A DNA stretch of 64,000 nucleotides from Pseudarthrobacter enclensis (GTDB taxonomy: Bacteria > Actinomycetota > Actinomycetes > Actinomycetales > Micrococcaceae). The notes below the pieces were generated by a model. The model was not told the origin of the DNA, ran no database searches, and saw only the letters and a program-made list of their open reading frames with translations. Below, in pieces: positions 7,912 through 16,320 of the stretch. The position numbers and the translations under genes are program-made. The stretch is taken from assembly GCF_030811655.1 (NCBI RefSeq), contig NZ_JAUSRE010000011.1, forward strand, positions 1 through 64,000, in the 5' to 3' direction. How positions within the stretch are numbered: position 1 is the stretch's first letter; the number at the start of each line of letters is the position of its first letter.

Positions 7912-8139
7912 ATGTTGAAGAAGATCGCAACCGCGGCCGCCCTGGCTGGGGCCCTGGCTTTTTCTGCGGCAGCTCCGGCTGTCCTGGCTTCAGGTTCCGT
8001 CGCCGATAATTCGGGTACGTCGGTAGCTATTGGCAACTGGCCTGACCCCGCTTCCGCGAAGGTCAAGAAGGACAAGAAGACCACTACCACCGACACAACC
8101 ATCATCACCTACATCGGCAACTGGCCCGATCCTGCATAA
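7912..8139 (+). CDS. Secreted small peptide precursor with duplicated IGNWPDPA motif
   Basis: A 75-residue precursor. Residues 1-26 form a classical Sec signal peptide (MLKKIATAAALAGALAF, ending PAVLA before Ser-Gly). The remaining roughly 49 residues carry IGNWPDPA twice, at 40-47 and at 68-75, the second ending exactly at the C-terminus. The copies are joined by a Lys- and Thr-rich linker (KVKKDKKTTTTDTT). Five of the eight codons differ between the copies, all synonymously, which suggests selection on the peptide rather than a recent DNA duplication. GAGGA lies 6 bases before the ATG. It is divergent from a TPR regulator, so I infer a signalling pro-peptide; an antimicrobial or structural role is not excluded. 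Confidence 0.82.
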   Translation: MLKKIATAAALAGALAFSAAAPAVLASGSVADNSGTSVAIGNWPDPASAKVKKDKKTTTTDTTIITYIGNWPDPA

Positions 8140-8170
8140 ACAGCTTCCTCACATCGGGAGGCGAGGGTAG

Positions 8171-8198
8171 GCCCCGGAGCAACAGCTCCGGGGCTTTT
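8171..8198 (+). terminator. Rho-independent terminator of the peptide gene
   Basis: GCCCCGGAGC (8171-8180), a 4-base AACA loop and the exact complement (8185-8194) are followed by TTTTCCCTTT. It begins 31 bp after the peptide stop codon, so the peptide gene is probably a monocistronic unit. Confidence 0.92.
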
Positions 8199-8235
8199 CC
8201 CTTTAAGGCCACAGGAAGACGCCTCACTGGGGGAC

Positions 8236-8271
8236 GAAAAAGAGGGCCTCCCCAAGGAGACCCTCTTTTTC
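8236..8271. terminator. Bidirectional terminator next to tRNA-Pro
   Basis: Sixteen-base arms GAAAAAGAGGGCCTCC and GGAGACCCTCTTTTTC pair with a single mismatch around a CCAA loop. The A-run and T-run make it usable in both directions. It lies 5 bp beyond the CCA end of the leftward tRNA-Pro and probably ends that transcript. Confidence 0.85.
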
Positions 8272-8276
8272 CATTA

Positions 8277-8353
<77 letters not shown>

Positions 8354-8446
8354 ATCCGCTGCAAAAGCAACTTTACAAGGATAGCCGATTCCGGGTCCCG
8401 ATGCGAAATCGTCGTCCAGAGAACCGGCACGCCGCCGGCCGCTGGT

Positions 8447-10273
8447 TCACACCAGCGAATCCTTCCATGCACCGTGCAGGTCCGCGAACCGTCCGCCGCC
8501 GCCGATCAACTCTTCCGGGGTGCCATCCTCCACGATCTGGCCGTCATGCACTACGAGGACGCGGTCCGCCGTTTCCACCGTTGAGAGGCGGTGGGCAATG
8601 ATCAGCGCTGTCCGCCGTGCAGCTTCCGTTCCCGCCAGCAGCCGGGCCAGGCCGGCCTGCACCAGTCGTTCCGAGGGGATATCCAGGGAGGATGTGGCCT
8701 CGTCCAGGATCAGGACCGCCGGTCGCGCCAGGAAAGCCCTGGCGAAGCTGATCAGCTGCCGCTGACCGGAGGAAACCCTGCCGCCACGCTTGTTGACGTC
8801 GGTGTCGTAGCCCTCCGGAAGTTCCAGGATAAAATCGTGCGCCCCCACCGCCTTGGCGGCCTCCTCAATCTCCGCGCGGGAGGCGTCCGGGCGGCCCAGG
8901 GCGATGTTGTCCGCCACAGAACCGCTGAAGAGGAACGCCTCCTGCGTGACCATGACGATGTTCCGGCGGAGGTCGCTGGTGGCGAGATCGCGGAGGTCAA
9001 CGCCGTCCAGGGTGAGCGTGCCGGAAGTCACGTCATAGAACCGGGCGATCAGTTTGGCCAGCGTTGATTTGCCGGCGCCGGTCTGCCCCACCAGCGCCAC
9101 GGTCTGGCCGGCCGGGATGTGCAGGTTCAGGCGGGGCACCACCAGGGGTCCGTCGCCGTAGCGGAATTCCACGCCGTTGAAGTCGATGCGGCCCGTGGCG
9201 GTGGGCAGGGCGACAGGGTTCTTCGGCGGCCGGACGGTGGGTACTTCTTCCAGGAGGCCCGAGACCTTTTCCAGGGCTGCCTGCGCGCTTTGGAAGGAGT
9301 TGTAGAACATGGCCATCTGGTCCACGGGCTGGAAGAACCGCTTGGTGGAAAGGATGAGGGCGAGAAGGACGCCGATGGCAAGGTCACCGCCCAGCACCCG
9401 AAAGCCGCCGAAGAGCAGCACCAGGGCAACGCAGACGTTGCCGATCAGCACCAGGCCGGGCTGGAAGATCCCGTTGAGGTTGATGGAGCGGACCGTGACC
9501 AGCCGGTAGTCCTCGGCGAGCTTCCCGTACCGCTCCGAGTTTTCCTTCTCCTTCCGGAAGGCCTTGACCGCGCGGATGCCGGTCATGGTCTCCACGAAGT
9601 GCACGATCAGCCGGGCAGAGACCACCCGGGACTCGCGGAAGGCGATCTGTGAGCGCTTCTGGTACCAGCGGGAGAGGAAGAACATGGGGACGCCCGCCGC
9701 CAGGACCAGCAGGCCGCTCCGCCAGTCCAGGGCAAAAATAGTGACGGCTGTGAAGGCCATGAACAGGATTCCCGAGGCGAGCGAGCTCACCCCGGAATCG
9801 AGGAGTTCGCGGAGCGCCTCCAGGTCAGAGGTTTGCCGCGCGATGATGCGGCCTGAAGTGTACTTTTCGTGGAACTCCAGGCTGAGCCGCTGCGTGTGCC
9901 GGAAGACGCGCACCCGCAGGTCCAGCAGCATCGCCTGGCTGAGACGGGCGGTGGAAGTGACGTACAGGGCGGTGAGTCCCGCCGTCGCGATGGCTGCCAG
10001 AAGGTAGGCGGCACCTGTGAGCACCAGCGGGAAGTTGTCCCCCGACCGGAGGGCCGGCAAGGCGTGGTCGATGCCGAACGCAATCAGGGCGGGCCCGGCT
10101 ACCCTTGTGGCCTGGGAGAGGACCACCATGGCGATGGTCAGCCAGAACCGTACCCGCACCGGGCGGATCAGCGAGCCCAGCAGGGCAAGCGACCGCCGTC
10201 GTACTGCCCTGCTGTCACTCCTGCTGAGGTGGGCGTTGTCTTCGTTGGCGGTGCCAAACGTCGCGGTGCTCAT
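8447..10273 (-). CDS. ABC exporter half-transporter, catalytic-site subunit
   Basis: A 608-residue fused membrane/ATPase subunit of a type IV ABC exporter. Six membrane helices occupy about residues 40-330. The nucleotide domain has Walker A GQTGAGKS, Walker [14 protein letters not shown] with the catalytic Glu, and the H-loop IIAHRLST. Its signature is VSSGQRQL instead of LSGGQ. With its neighbour, which has the reverse defect, it should form a heterodimer with one consensus and one degenerate ATP site, as in TM287/288 or BmrCD. Its ATG overlaps the upstream gene's stop by four bases, so the two are translationally coupled. The substrate is unknown; drugs, lipids or peptides are possible. 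Confidence 0.9.
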   Translation of the reverse strand: MSTATFGTANEDNAHLSRSDSRAVRRRSLALLGSLIRPVRVRFWLTIAMVVLSQATRVAGPALIAFGIDHALPALRSGDNFPLVLTGAAYLLAAIATAGLTALYVTSTARLSQAMLLDLRVRVFRHTQRLSLEFHEKYTSGRIIARQTSDLEALRELLDSGVSSLASGILFMAFTAVTIFALDWRSGLLVLAAGVPMFFLSRWYQKRSQIAFRESRVVSARLIVHFVETMTGIRAVKAFRKEKENSERYGKLAEDYRLVTVRSINLNGIFQPGLVLIGNVCVALVLLFGGFRVLGGDLAIGVLLALILSTKRFFQPVDQMAMFYNSFQSAQAALEKVSGLLEEVPTVRPPKNPVALPTATGRIDFNGVEFRYGDGPLVVPRLNLHIPAGQTVALVGQTGAGKSTLAKLIARFYDVTSGTLTLDGVDLRDLATSDLRRNIVMVTQEAFLFSGSVADNIALGRPDASRAEIEEAAKAVGAHDFILELPEGYDTDVNKRGGRVSSGQRQLISFARAFLARPAVLILDEATSSLDIPSERLVQAGLARLLAGTEAARRTALIIAHRLSTVETADRVLVVHDGQIVEDGTPEELIGGGGRFADLHGAWKDSLV

Positions 10274-12078
10274 CGGGTCACTTCCTCAGCATGGTCCTCA
10301 AGCGCCGACAGTTCGGAGTCCAGGTCCCGGGGCTCCCGCTCCAGGCTGGCGATGACGTAGCGGTAGTGCTGGTTGTGCGCCAGCAGCTCCGTGTGCGTTC
10401 CGACGGCGGTGATGCGGCCGTCCTCCAGTAGTGCCACGCGATCGGCAAGGGCCACCGTGGACGGCCGGTGCGCGACGATCAGCGTGGTGGTGTCCTTCAG
10501 GACCTCGCGGAGGCGGGCTTCCACCAGCTCCTCGGTGTGGGCGTCCAGGGCGGACAGGGGATCGTCCAGGACCAGGACGCGTGGGCGGGCAGCGATGGCA
10601 CGGGCCAGGGCAATGCGCTGCCGCTGGCCGCCGGACAGGCTCAGGCCTTCCTCGCCTATCAGCGTGTCCACGCCCTCCGGGAGGGAGTACGCGAAGTGCG
10701 CCTGCGCCACATCGAGGGCCTCGTCCAGGACCTCCTCCGTTGGGGCCGGAGCACCCAGCAGGACGTTGTCCCGCACGGAATTGGAGAAGAGCGTGGTGTC
10801 TTCGAACGCTACGGCCACGATGCTGCGCAGCTCCTCGACGTCGAAGTCCCGGATGTCCACACCGTCAATGGTGATGGCGCCCGTGGTGACGTCATACAGG
10901 CGCGGCACCAGCTGGATCAGCGCACTCTTTCCGCTGCCGGTGATGCCCACCAAGGCCATGGTTTCGCCGGGAAGGATGTCCAGGCTGATGTCCTTGAGGA
11001 TGGGCTTGTCGGGCGCGTCCTCGAAGGCGAACGTTGCTTTGTCGAAGCGGAGTGCGCCTGAGAGTTGTGCGGGCCGGCGGGGTTCGGCGGGGCTGGTGAT
11101 GGTGTTCAGGGTATCCATCACTTCGTAATGGCGGTCGACGGCGGTCTTCGCCGTAAGTGCCATGGCCAGCAGCATGCCGGAGAATTCCACGGGGGAGGCA
11201 ATGACTGCCGCGGTGGCGAAGAACGCCACCAAGGCACCGATGCTCAGTTGCCCGCCGGCGCAGAGCATGACGCCCACCACCAGCGCCGTCCCCAGCGCAA
11301 GCTCGGGAAGCAGGGTGACCACCATGGTGAACGTTGCCTGGTGGCGCGCCTTGGCGATCTCAATCTGGCGCAGCTCCTCGGCCTGCTCATTGAAGTTCTC
11401 CAGGGCCTCCCGGCTGCGTCCAAAAGCCTTCAGCACGCGGATGCCGTGGACGGATTCCTCCACGGTGGTGGCAAGGTCGCCGGCCTGGTCCTGGCTGCGC
11501 CGGGCAACCTTGCTGAAGCGGGTGCGGAACCGGAAGCTGTTGATGGTTATGGGAACGGCGGCAGCGAGGAAGATCAGCGCCAGCTGCCAGCTCATGGCGA
11601 ACATGGCCACGATCCCAATGATCACGGTAAGCGTGGTGACCACCAGCATGATGGCGCCGAAGGCCATCCATCGGCGCAGGAAGTTCAAATCTGTCATGGC
11701 CCGGGACAGCAACTGGCCGGACCCCCACCGGTCGTGGAAGGAGACAGTCAGTTCCTGCAGATGGCCGTAAAGGGAGACGCGCATGCGGGTCTCCACGGTG
11801 GTTGCGGGGTTAATGACGAATTGCCGGCGCAGAGCCACCAGTCCTGCCTCTGCGATGCCCAGCACCAGGACGACGCCTGTGGATGTCCAGAGAGCCTGGG
11901 GTGAGCCGCCCGGCTGGAGCGCCGTGTTGACCAGGATGCGCAGCACCTGGGGGATAGTGAGGGCCACAACGCTTGCCAGGAGTGCGCACAGAAGCCCCAT
12001 CAGGAGCCTGGGGATGATGGGCCGGACGTGCGGATAAAGACGGCTGATGGATTGAAAGAATCGAGTCTGCTTGGCCAT
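10270..12078 (-). CDS. ABC exporter half-transporter, degenerate-site subunit
   Basis: A 602-residue partner of the next gene, with six membrane helices (residues about 20-315) and an ATPase domain. It has Walker A GITGSGKS, a perfect signature LSGGQRQR and H-loop IVAHRPST. Walker B is [12 protein letters not shown]: Asp stands where the catalytic Glu should be, so this ATP site should hydrolyse poorly. The two subunits complement each other as in known heterodimeric exporters. Overlap of four bases (ATGA) with the downstream gene indicates fixed stoichiometry. It is the first gene of the pair; its promoter should lie in 12079-12210, where I see no clear hexamers. Confidence 0.9.
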   Translation of the reverse strand: MAKQTRFFQSISRLYPHVRPIIPRLLMGLLCALLASVVALTIPQVLRILVNTALQPGGSPQALWTSTGVVLVLGIAEAGLVALRRQFVINPATTVETRMRVSLYGHLQELTVSFHDRWGSGQLLSRAMTDLNFLRRWMAFGAIMLVVTTLTVIIGIVAMFAMSWQLALIFLAAAVPITINSFRFRTRFSKVARRSQDQAGDLATTVEESVHGIRVLKAFGRSREALENFNEQAEELRQIEIAKARHQATFTMVVTLLPELALGTALVVGVMLCAGGQLSIGALVAFFATAAVIASPVEFSGMLLAMALTAKTAVDRHYEVMDTLNTITSPAEPRRPAQLSGALRFDKATFAFEDAPDKPILKDISLDILPGETMALVGITGSGKSALIQLVPRLYDVTTGAITIDGVDIRDFDVEELRSIVAVAFEDTTLFSNSVRDNVLLGAPAPTEEVLDEALDVAQAHFAYSLPEGVDTLIGEEGLSLSGGQRQRIALARAIAARPRVLVLDDPLSALDAHTEELVEARLREVLKDTTTLIVAHRPSTVALADRVALLEDGRITAVGTHTELLAHNQHYRYVIASLEREPRDLDSELSALEDHAEEVTR

Positions 12079-12213
12079 GCCCGCTTCTCAAGCTCTAAAA
12101 CGAATGTAGTTTTCCTCTGGCAGCCAGCCTATGCCATGGAGGGGGAGCACTCCCATGGATTACCGGGTCCACGCACGTCCCGCGCAGTTTTGCATCCGTA
12201 ATGCCGGATGTTT

Positions 12214-12257
12214 ATCAGATATGGTCCCAAAACCTCATTTTGGGGACCATATCTGAT
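12214..12257. repeat. Long AT-rich inverted repeat
   Basis: ATCAGATATGGTCCC (12214-12228) is repeated as a perfect reverse complement at 12243-12257. AAAA and TTTT add further pairing inward around a short loop. It starts 12 bp beyond the stop of the leftward phosphoesterase gene. It could terminate that gene, but no T-tract follows, and its base composition differs from its surroundings. The remaining intergenic sequence (12079-12268) shows no gene. Confidence 0.85.
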
Positions 12258-12268
12258 GGAGCGAGAGG

Positions 12269-13213
12269 TCAGTTGGCAGAGGTAAGGGTCAGCAGGACAG
12301 CCTCGGGTCTGCAGGCGATCCTGACCGGCGCGAAGCGTGAGGTGCCGATCCCGCCCGAGACGTTGACCGGCGTCGTGTTGCCGTTGCTTGACCAGTCGTT
12401 CAGGCCCTTTGCACGCCAGGTGGGAAGGTCGCAGTTGGCGACGACGGCCCCGTAGCCCGGGATGCATAGCTGTCCACCATGGGTGTGGCCGGCCAGCAGG
12501 AGGTCTGCACCGCTCTCGGTGAAGTGGTCCAGCACCCGCTGGTAGGGCGCGTGGATGACAGCGACCTTGAGGTGGTCGTTGGCGTCCTGGCCCACCGTTC
12601 CGCGGGGCCAGCCGGCGTACCGTTCACGGTTCAGGTGCGGATCGTCCACCCCGGAGAAATCGAAACGCATGCCGTTCAGGACCAGCGACTGGTGGCGGTT
12701 GGTCAGGTCCACCCACCCGCTCATGCCGAAGCCCGAACGCAGCCGCGCCCAGTCCAGGACAACCGGCTTCGGCTTCGCCTTAGACGGCCCAAACAGGTAC
12801 GACGCAGGGTTTTTGGGAGTGGGCGCGAAGTAGTCGTTTGAGCCAGGAACGAAAACACCGGGGAACTCCAGCAGGGGCTGCAGTGCGTCCAGGAGGGGGT
12901 CCACAGCCTTGATGTGGCTGAGGTTGTCACCTGTGTTCACCACGAGGTCCGGGCGGAGGTCTGCCAGCGATCGCAGCCAGTCGGCTTTCTTCCGCTGTCC
13001 CGGCACAAAGTGGATATCACTCAGGTGAAGGATCCGGAACGGGCCGCGGCCGGGCGGGAGGATGGGCAGGGTCTCTTCGCGGAGGACGAACTGGTTCTTC
13101 TCCCACAGGCCATACCCCAAGGCGGCCAGTCCCGCAGCGGCTCCGGCGCCTGCAGTAACGGCAAAGCCGCGCCCGATCGATCGGGCGCGGCTTGCCAGGC
13201 TATCGATGCTCAT
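12269..13213 (-). CDS. Metallophosphoesterase (calcineurin-like)
   Basis: A 314-residue enzyme with one N-terminal membrane anchor (about residues 18-36) and a calcineurin-like phosphoesterase domain. The dimetal motifs are all present in order: LSDIHFVPG, VNTGDNLSH, PGSNDYF and the final GHTHGGQ. The family includes YkuE-type lipid and nucleotide phosphodiesterases, and the substrate here is not known. It ends a leftward unit with the penicillin-binding protein gene 6 bp upstream; the same pairing is found in mycobacteria (ponA2 with Rv3683). This suggests a cell-envelope role, which remains inference. Confidence 0.88.
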   Translation of the reverse strand: MSIDSLASRARSIGRGFAVTAGAGAAAGLAALGYGLWEKNQFVLREETLPILPPGRGPFRILHLSDIHFVPGQRKKADWLRSLADLRPDLVVNTGDNLSHIKAVDPLLDALQPLLEFPGVFVPGSNDYFAPTPKNPASYLFGPSKAKPKPVVLDWARLRSGFGMSGWVDLTNRHQSLVLNGMRFDFSGVDDPHLNRERYAGWPRGTVGQDANDHLKVAVIHAPYQRVLDHFTESGADLLLAGHTHGGQLCIPGYGAVVANCDLPTWRAKGLNDWSSNGNTTPVNVSGGIGTSRFAPVRIACRPEAVLLTLTSAN

Positions 13214-13219
13214 GCGTGC

Positions 13220-15574
13220 TTAGCCTTTTCCCTTGGCATTGTTGCCGGTCCCGTTGGTGACCGGAGCCGGCGCCTGGGTGGCGGGAGCCTGGGTGGGCTG
13301 CGGTGCCGGGGCGGGGGCCTGGGTGGCCTGCGGTGCCGGTACAGGGGCCTGGGTGGTGGTCTGGGTAGTTCCATTGACCATGTTGCTCGGCGGTGCAGGG
13401 AACGGATTGGTGCCGTAGGCGGGAGCGATCGCAGACATGAAGTTGGAGAACATGGGACCGGCGATCATGTAGCCGTCAATGCCCTGGTAGAACTTGCCGT
13501 TGATCGTGACGTTCTGACCTGCCCGTGTCTGTCCCCCCAGTGGGTCGCCGAACCAAGCCGCGGTGGCCAGGCCGGTGGTGTGGCCAACCACCCAGGTGGA
13601 GCCGTTGAGGTTGGACGTACCGGTCTTGGCGCCAATGGGGAAGCTGGTCTTAGTGGAGATCCGGGGCCTGATCAGCGAACCTGAACCCTTGTTCAACACT
13701 TCCTGCAGCGCGTAGTTCACACCGCGGGCAACCTCCGGCTTGATGGCGTCACGGCAGTTGCTGGACTGCGCCGGGAGCTGTTTGCCGGTGCCATCGACTA
13801 CCGAGGTGATGGCAATGGGTTCGCAGTACTTTCCGTCATTCGCGAAGGTTGCAAATGCGCTGGCCATGGTGAGCGGCGACGTCTGGGTGGACCCCAACAG
13901 GTTGCCCAGCGTCATCATGTCCACCTTGGGGTTGGGATCCGCAACGTTGCCTGCGTTATCGAGGACGATGTTGCCATTCCCATCCGTCTGGGGGAGGCCG
14001 CTATGGAGTCCTACGGCATCGGCAATCTTCTGGATTCCACAGAAGTCCAGTTGGGCCGCGGAGGCGAACGTCACGGTGTTGATGGAGTTGTAGAGGCCCT
14101 CCAGGACCGTCAGCGGGCGGTACCACTGGGGCTCAGCGTTCTGGAGGTCATCCGCCGCGCCCAAGGACTTCTGCGCCGTGTTGTAAGCACCGTTGACCTT
14201 GCCGCAGGTGTCCCGCCAGGGGTAGCCAATCGGATAGACACGCTGGGCGGCGTTGACCACGGTATTCATGGTCTTGCCTTCATTGAGCCACTCTGCAAAG
14301 GTGAACGGCTTCATTGTGGAACCCGGCTGGAAGCCGCCCACGCCGTTAAGGTCGTTGCCGTCCTTGTCCAGCTTGTCCACGTTGAAGTTCAACTGGGAAT
14401 CGAAGCCCTGGCCCGGCAGGAACGTAGTGTTCTGGGCCATCGCAATGATTTTGCCGGTGCCGGGCTGGACCGACACCATCGAGGAACCCCACTTATCCGG
14501 ATTTGCCCCGGTGGCGGCAGCTACCTGCTCCTGGGCGGTGGCCTGGGCTTTGGGATCCAAAGTGGTGGTGATAGTGAGGCCGCCGCCGTAAATGACGTGC
14601 TGCCGTTGCGATTTGTCCGCACCATAGGCCGGGTTGTTTTCCAGCAAGTGGAGAATGTAGTCGCAGAAGTAGGGTGCCGTGGCGGCATAGGCACAGCCCT
14701 GCTTGGGCTGGGTCACCTTCGGTTGCACCGGTGTGGCCACAGCGGCCTGGTATTCCTCGGCGGTGATCTTGCCCTGGTCCTTCATCAGACCCAGCACCAA
14801 GTCGCGGCGCTGCTTGGACTTCTCGGGATTGGTGATGGGGTCAAATGCGGAGGGACTGTTGACCAGGCCGGCCAGGAGCGCTGCCTGCGGGAGCGTCAGG
14901 TCCTTGGCGGTGGTGCTGAAGAAGTAGCGTGAGGCGGCCTCGATGCCGTACGCGTCACGGTTGAAGAAGACGATGTTCAGGTAGCCCTCAAGGATCTGGT
15001 CCTTGCTGAACTCCTTCTCAAGGGCGATGGCGAGTTTCATTTCGCGCAGCTTGTCGCCCACGCCCTTGTTGACACCGTTGAGCTTAATCTGGTCCTCTTC
15101 ACCGGCGGCCGCGAGGTTGGCGTTGAGGACGTTGTTGACGTACTGCTGCGTAATGGTGGAAGCGCCCTGCTTGTTGCCGCGCACCGTACTTACCAGGGCG
15201 CGCAGGATGCCCGTGGTATCAACACCGCCGTGCTCGTAGAACCGGCTGTCCTCCACGGCGATGATGGCGTTCTTCATGTTCGGTGAAATCTGGTCCAGCG
15301 GAACCTTGGTGCGGTTCTCTGTGTAGACGCTGGCGATCTCGCTGCCGTCCGCGGCCAGGATCCGCGTGGTCTGGCTGGGCGGATCGACCTTCAGTTCCGC
15401 TGGAAGGGAATCGAAGAAGCTGATTGAACCGCTCGCCGCGCTGCCGGAGACGGCCGCGGCGGGGACCAGCAGGCCCGCTACGAGGACACCGCAAATCGCG
15501 CTCACACCAAGGAAGAGAAGGATCTTACCCAGTGTGGTGGCAGTGTCGAATAAGGGGTTGTTGCGAGTCGCCAT
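13220..15574 (-). CDS. Class A penicillin-binding protein (transglycosylase/transpeptidase)
   Basis: A 784-residue bifunctional peptidoglycan synthase. It has one N-terminal membrane anchor (about 17-40). A GT51 transglycosylase follows with EDSRFYEHGG (108-117) and GASTITQQ (137-144). The transpeptidase carries STMK (active Ser419), SIN (497-499) and KTGT (650-653). The last 60 or so residues are a Pro/Ala/Gln/Thr-rich tail ending NAKGKG; the PASTA domain seen in mycobacterial PonA2 is absent. The ATG at 15572-15574 puts the anchor at the N-terminus; a longer frame would run through the divergent DUF4177 gene. Probably ponA2-like by context. Confidence 0.93.
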   Translation of the reverse strand: MATRNNPLFDTATTLGKILLFLGVSAICGVLVAGLLVPAAAVSGSAASGSISFFDSLPAELKVDPPSQTTRILAADGSEIASVYTENRTKVPLDQISPNMKNAIIAVEDSRFYEHGGVDTTGILRALVSTVRGNKQGASTITQQYVNNVLNANLAAAGEEDQIKLNGVNKGVGDKLREMKLAIALEKEFSKDQILEGYLNIVFFNRDAYGIEAASRYFFSTTAKDLTLPQAALLAGLVNSPSAFDPITNPEKSKQRRDLVLGLMKDQGKITAEEYQAAVATPVQPKVTQPKQGCAYAATAPYFCDYILHLLENNPAYGADKSQRQHVIYGGGLTITTTLDPKAQATAQEQVAAATGANPDKWGSSMVSVQPGTGKIIAMAQNTTFLPGQGFDSQLNFNVDKLDKDGNDLNGVGGFQPGSTMKPFTFAEWLNEGKTMNTVVNAAQRVYPIGYPWRDTCGKVNGAYNTAQKSLGAADDLQNAEPQWYRPLTVLEGLYNSINTVTFASAAQLDFCGIQKIADAVGLHSGLPQTDGNGNIVLDNAGNVADPNPKVDMMTLGNLLGSTQTSPLTMASAFATFANDGKYCEPIAITSVVDGTGKQLPAQSSNCRDAIKPEVARGVNYALQEVLNKGSGSLIRPRISTKTSFPIGAKTGTSNLNGSTWVVGHTTGLATAAWFGDPLGGQTRAGQNVTINGKFYQGIDGYMIAGPMFSNFMSAIAPAYGTNPFPAPPSNMVNGTTQTTTQAPVPAPQATQAPAPAPQPTQAPATQAPAPVTNGTGNNAKGKG

Positions 15575-15611
15575 GTTTTCCACTTTACCGGCAAGGGCTA
15601 CGCTTTCTCTC

Positions 15612-15767
15612 ATGACCAAATGGGAGTACGCGACGATTCCGCTCATTATCCACGCCACAAAGCAGATCCTTGACCAGTGGGGGGAGGACGGCTGGGAGCT
15701 CGTCCAGGTAGTCCCGGGACCCGACGGCAACGGCCTTGTCGCCTACCTCAAGAGGGAGAAGCAGTAG
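15612..15767 (+). CDS. DUF4177 domain-containing small protein
   Basis: A 51-residue protein starting MTKWEYATIPLIIH and ending GNGLVAYLKREKQ. The central DQWGEDGWELVQVVP matches the DUF4177 pattern of a short 'G.dGWELv.v' strand. The family has no established function. It is too short to be convincing alone, but its position directly before the RidA gene (one base between stop and next ATG) is typical of actinobacteria. It is divergent from the PBP gene with only 37 bp between starts, so the promoters must overlap the PBP leader. Confidence 0.8.
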   Translation: MTKWEYATIPLIIHATKQILDQWGEDGWELVQVVPGPDGNGLVAYLKREKQ

Positions 15768-15768
15768 C

Positions 15769-16305
15769 ATGGGCACCACACCCGCAGAAGCCCAGTCCAG
15801 TGCCGCAACGGCGCCGGCATCCGCCGTCGAGCAGCGCCTCGCCGAACTTGGCATCACCCTCCCGGAGGTAGCCGCACCGGTGGCTTCCTACGTTCCCGCA
15901 GTGGTCTCCGGAAGCCACGTCTACACCTCGGGACAGCTGCCGTTCATCAACGGCAAACTCGAAGCTACGGGCAAGGTCTCCGCCGGCACCGAAGGGTTCG
16001 CGGACGAACCCACCGTTTCACCGGAGGATGCCCAAAAGTACGCCGCCGTCTGCGCCGTCAACGCCCTGGCCGCCGTCAAGAGCGTCATCGGAGACCTCGA
16101 CCGGATCACCCGCATCGTCAAAGTTGTGGGCTTCGTTTCCTCGGACCCGTCGTTCACGGGCCAGCCCGCCGTCGTCAACGGTGCGTCGGAGCTGCTCGGC
16201 CGCGTCCTCGGTGACGCCGGGCAGCACGCACGTTCCGCCGTCGGCGTTGCCGTTCTTCCGCTCGACTCTCCCGTAGAGGTCGAGCTCATCGCCGAATTCA
16301 GCTAA
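15769..16305 (+). CDS. RidA family protein
   Basis: A 178-residue member of the RidA/YjgF family, whose better-known members hydrolyse reactive enamine/imine intermediates. Visible family blocks are VVSGSHVYTSGQLPFINGK, a middle AALNALAAVKS-like helix (CAVNALAAVKSVIGDLDRI), VKVVGFVSSDPSFTGQP and the C-terminal LPLDSPVEVELIAEFS. The canonical catalytic Arg of true RidA (in a '.R.' context near residue 105) is not evident, so it may belong to a non-deaminase subgroup. It has an extended Ala-rich N-terminus. AGAGGGAG lies 10 bases before the ATG at 15769. It sits between DUF4177 and Nudix genes in one rightward run. Confidence 0.82.
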   Translation: MGTTPAEAQSSAATAPASAVEQRLAELGITLPEVAAPVASYVPAVVSGSHVYTSGQLPFINGKLEATGKVSAGTEGFADEPTVSPEDAQKYAAVCAVNALAAVKSVIGDLDRITRIVKVVGFVSSDPSFTGQPAVVNGASELLGRVLGDAGQHARSAVGVAVLPLDSPVEVELIAEFS

Positions 16306-16320
16306 GACCGGACACTTCCC

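Noticed and set aside
7784-7930. N-terminal extension of the TPR regulator
   Set aside because: It would run through the palindrome and promoters and into the peptide gene; the GTG at 7783 has a strong AGGAGG and begins exactly at the HTH.
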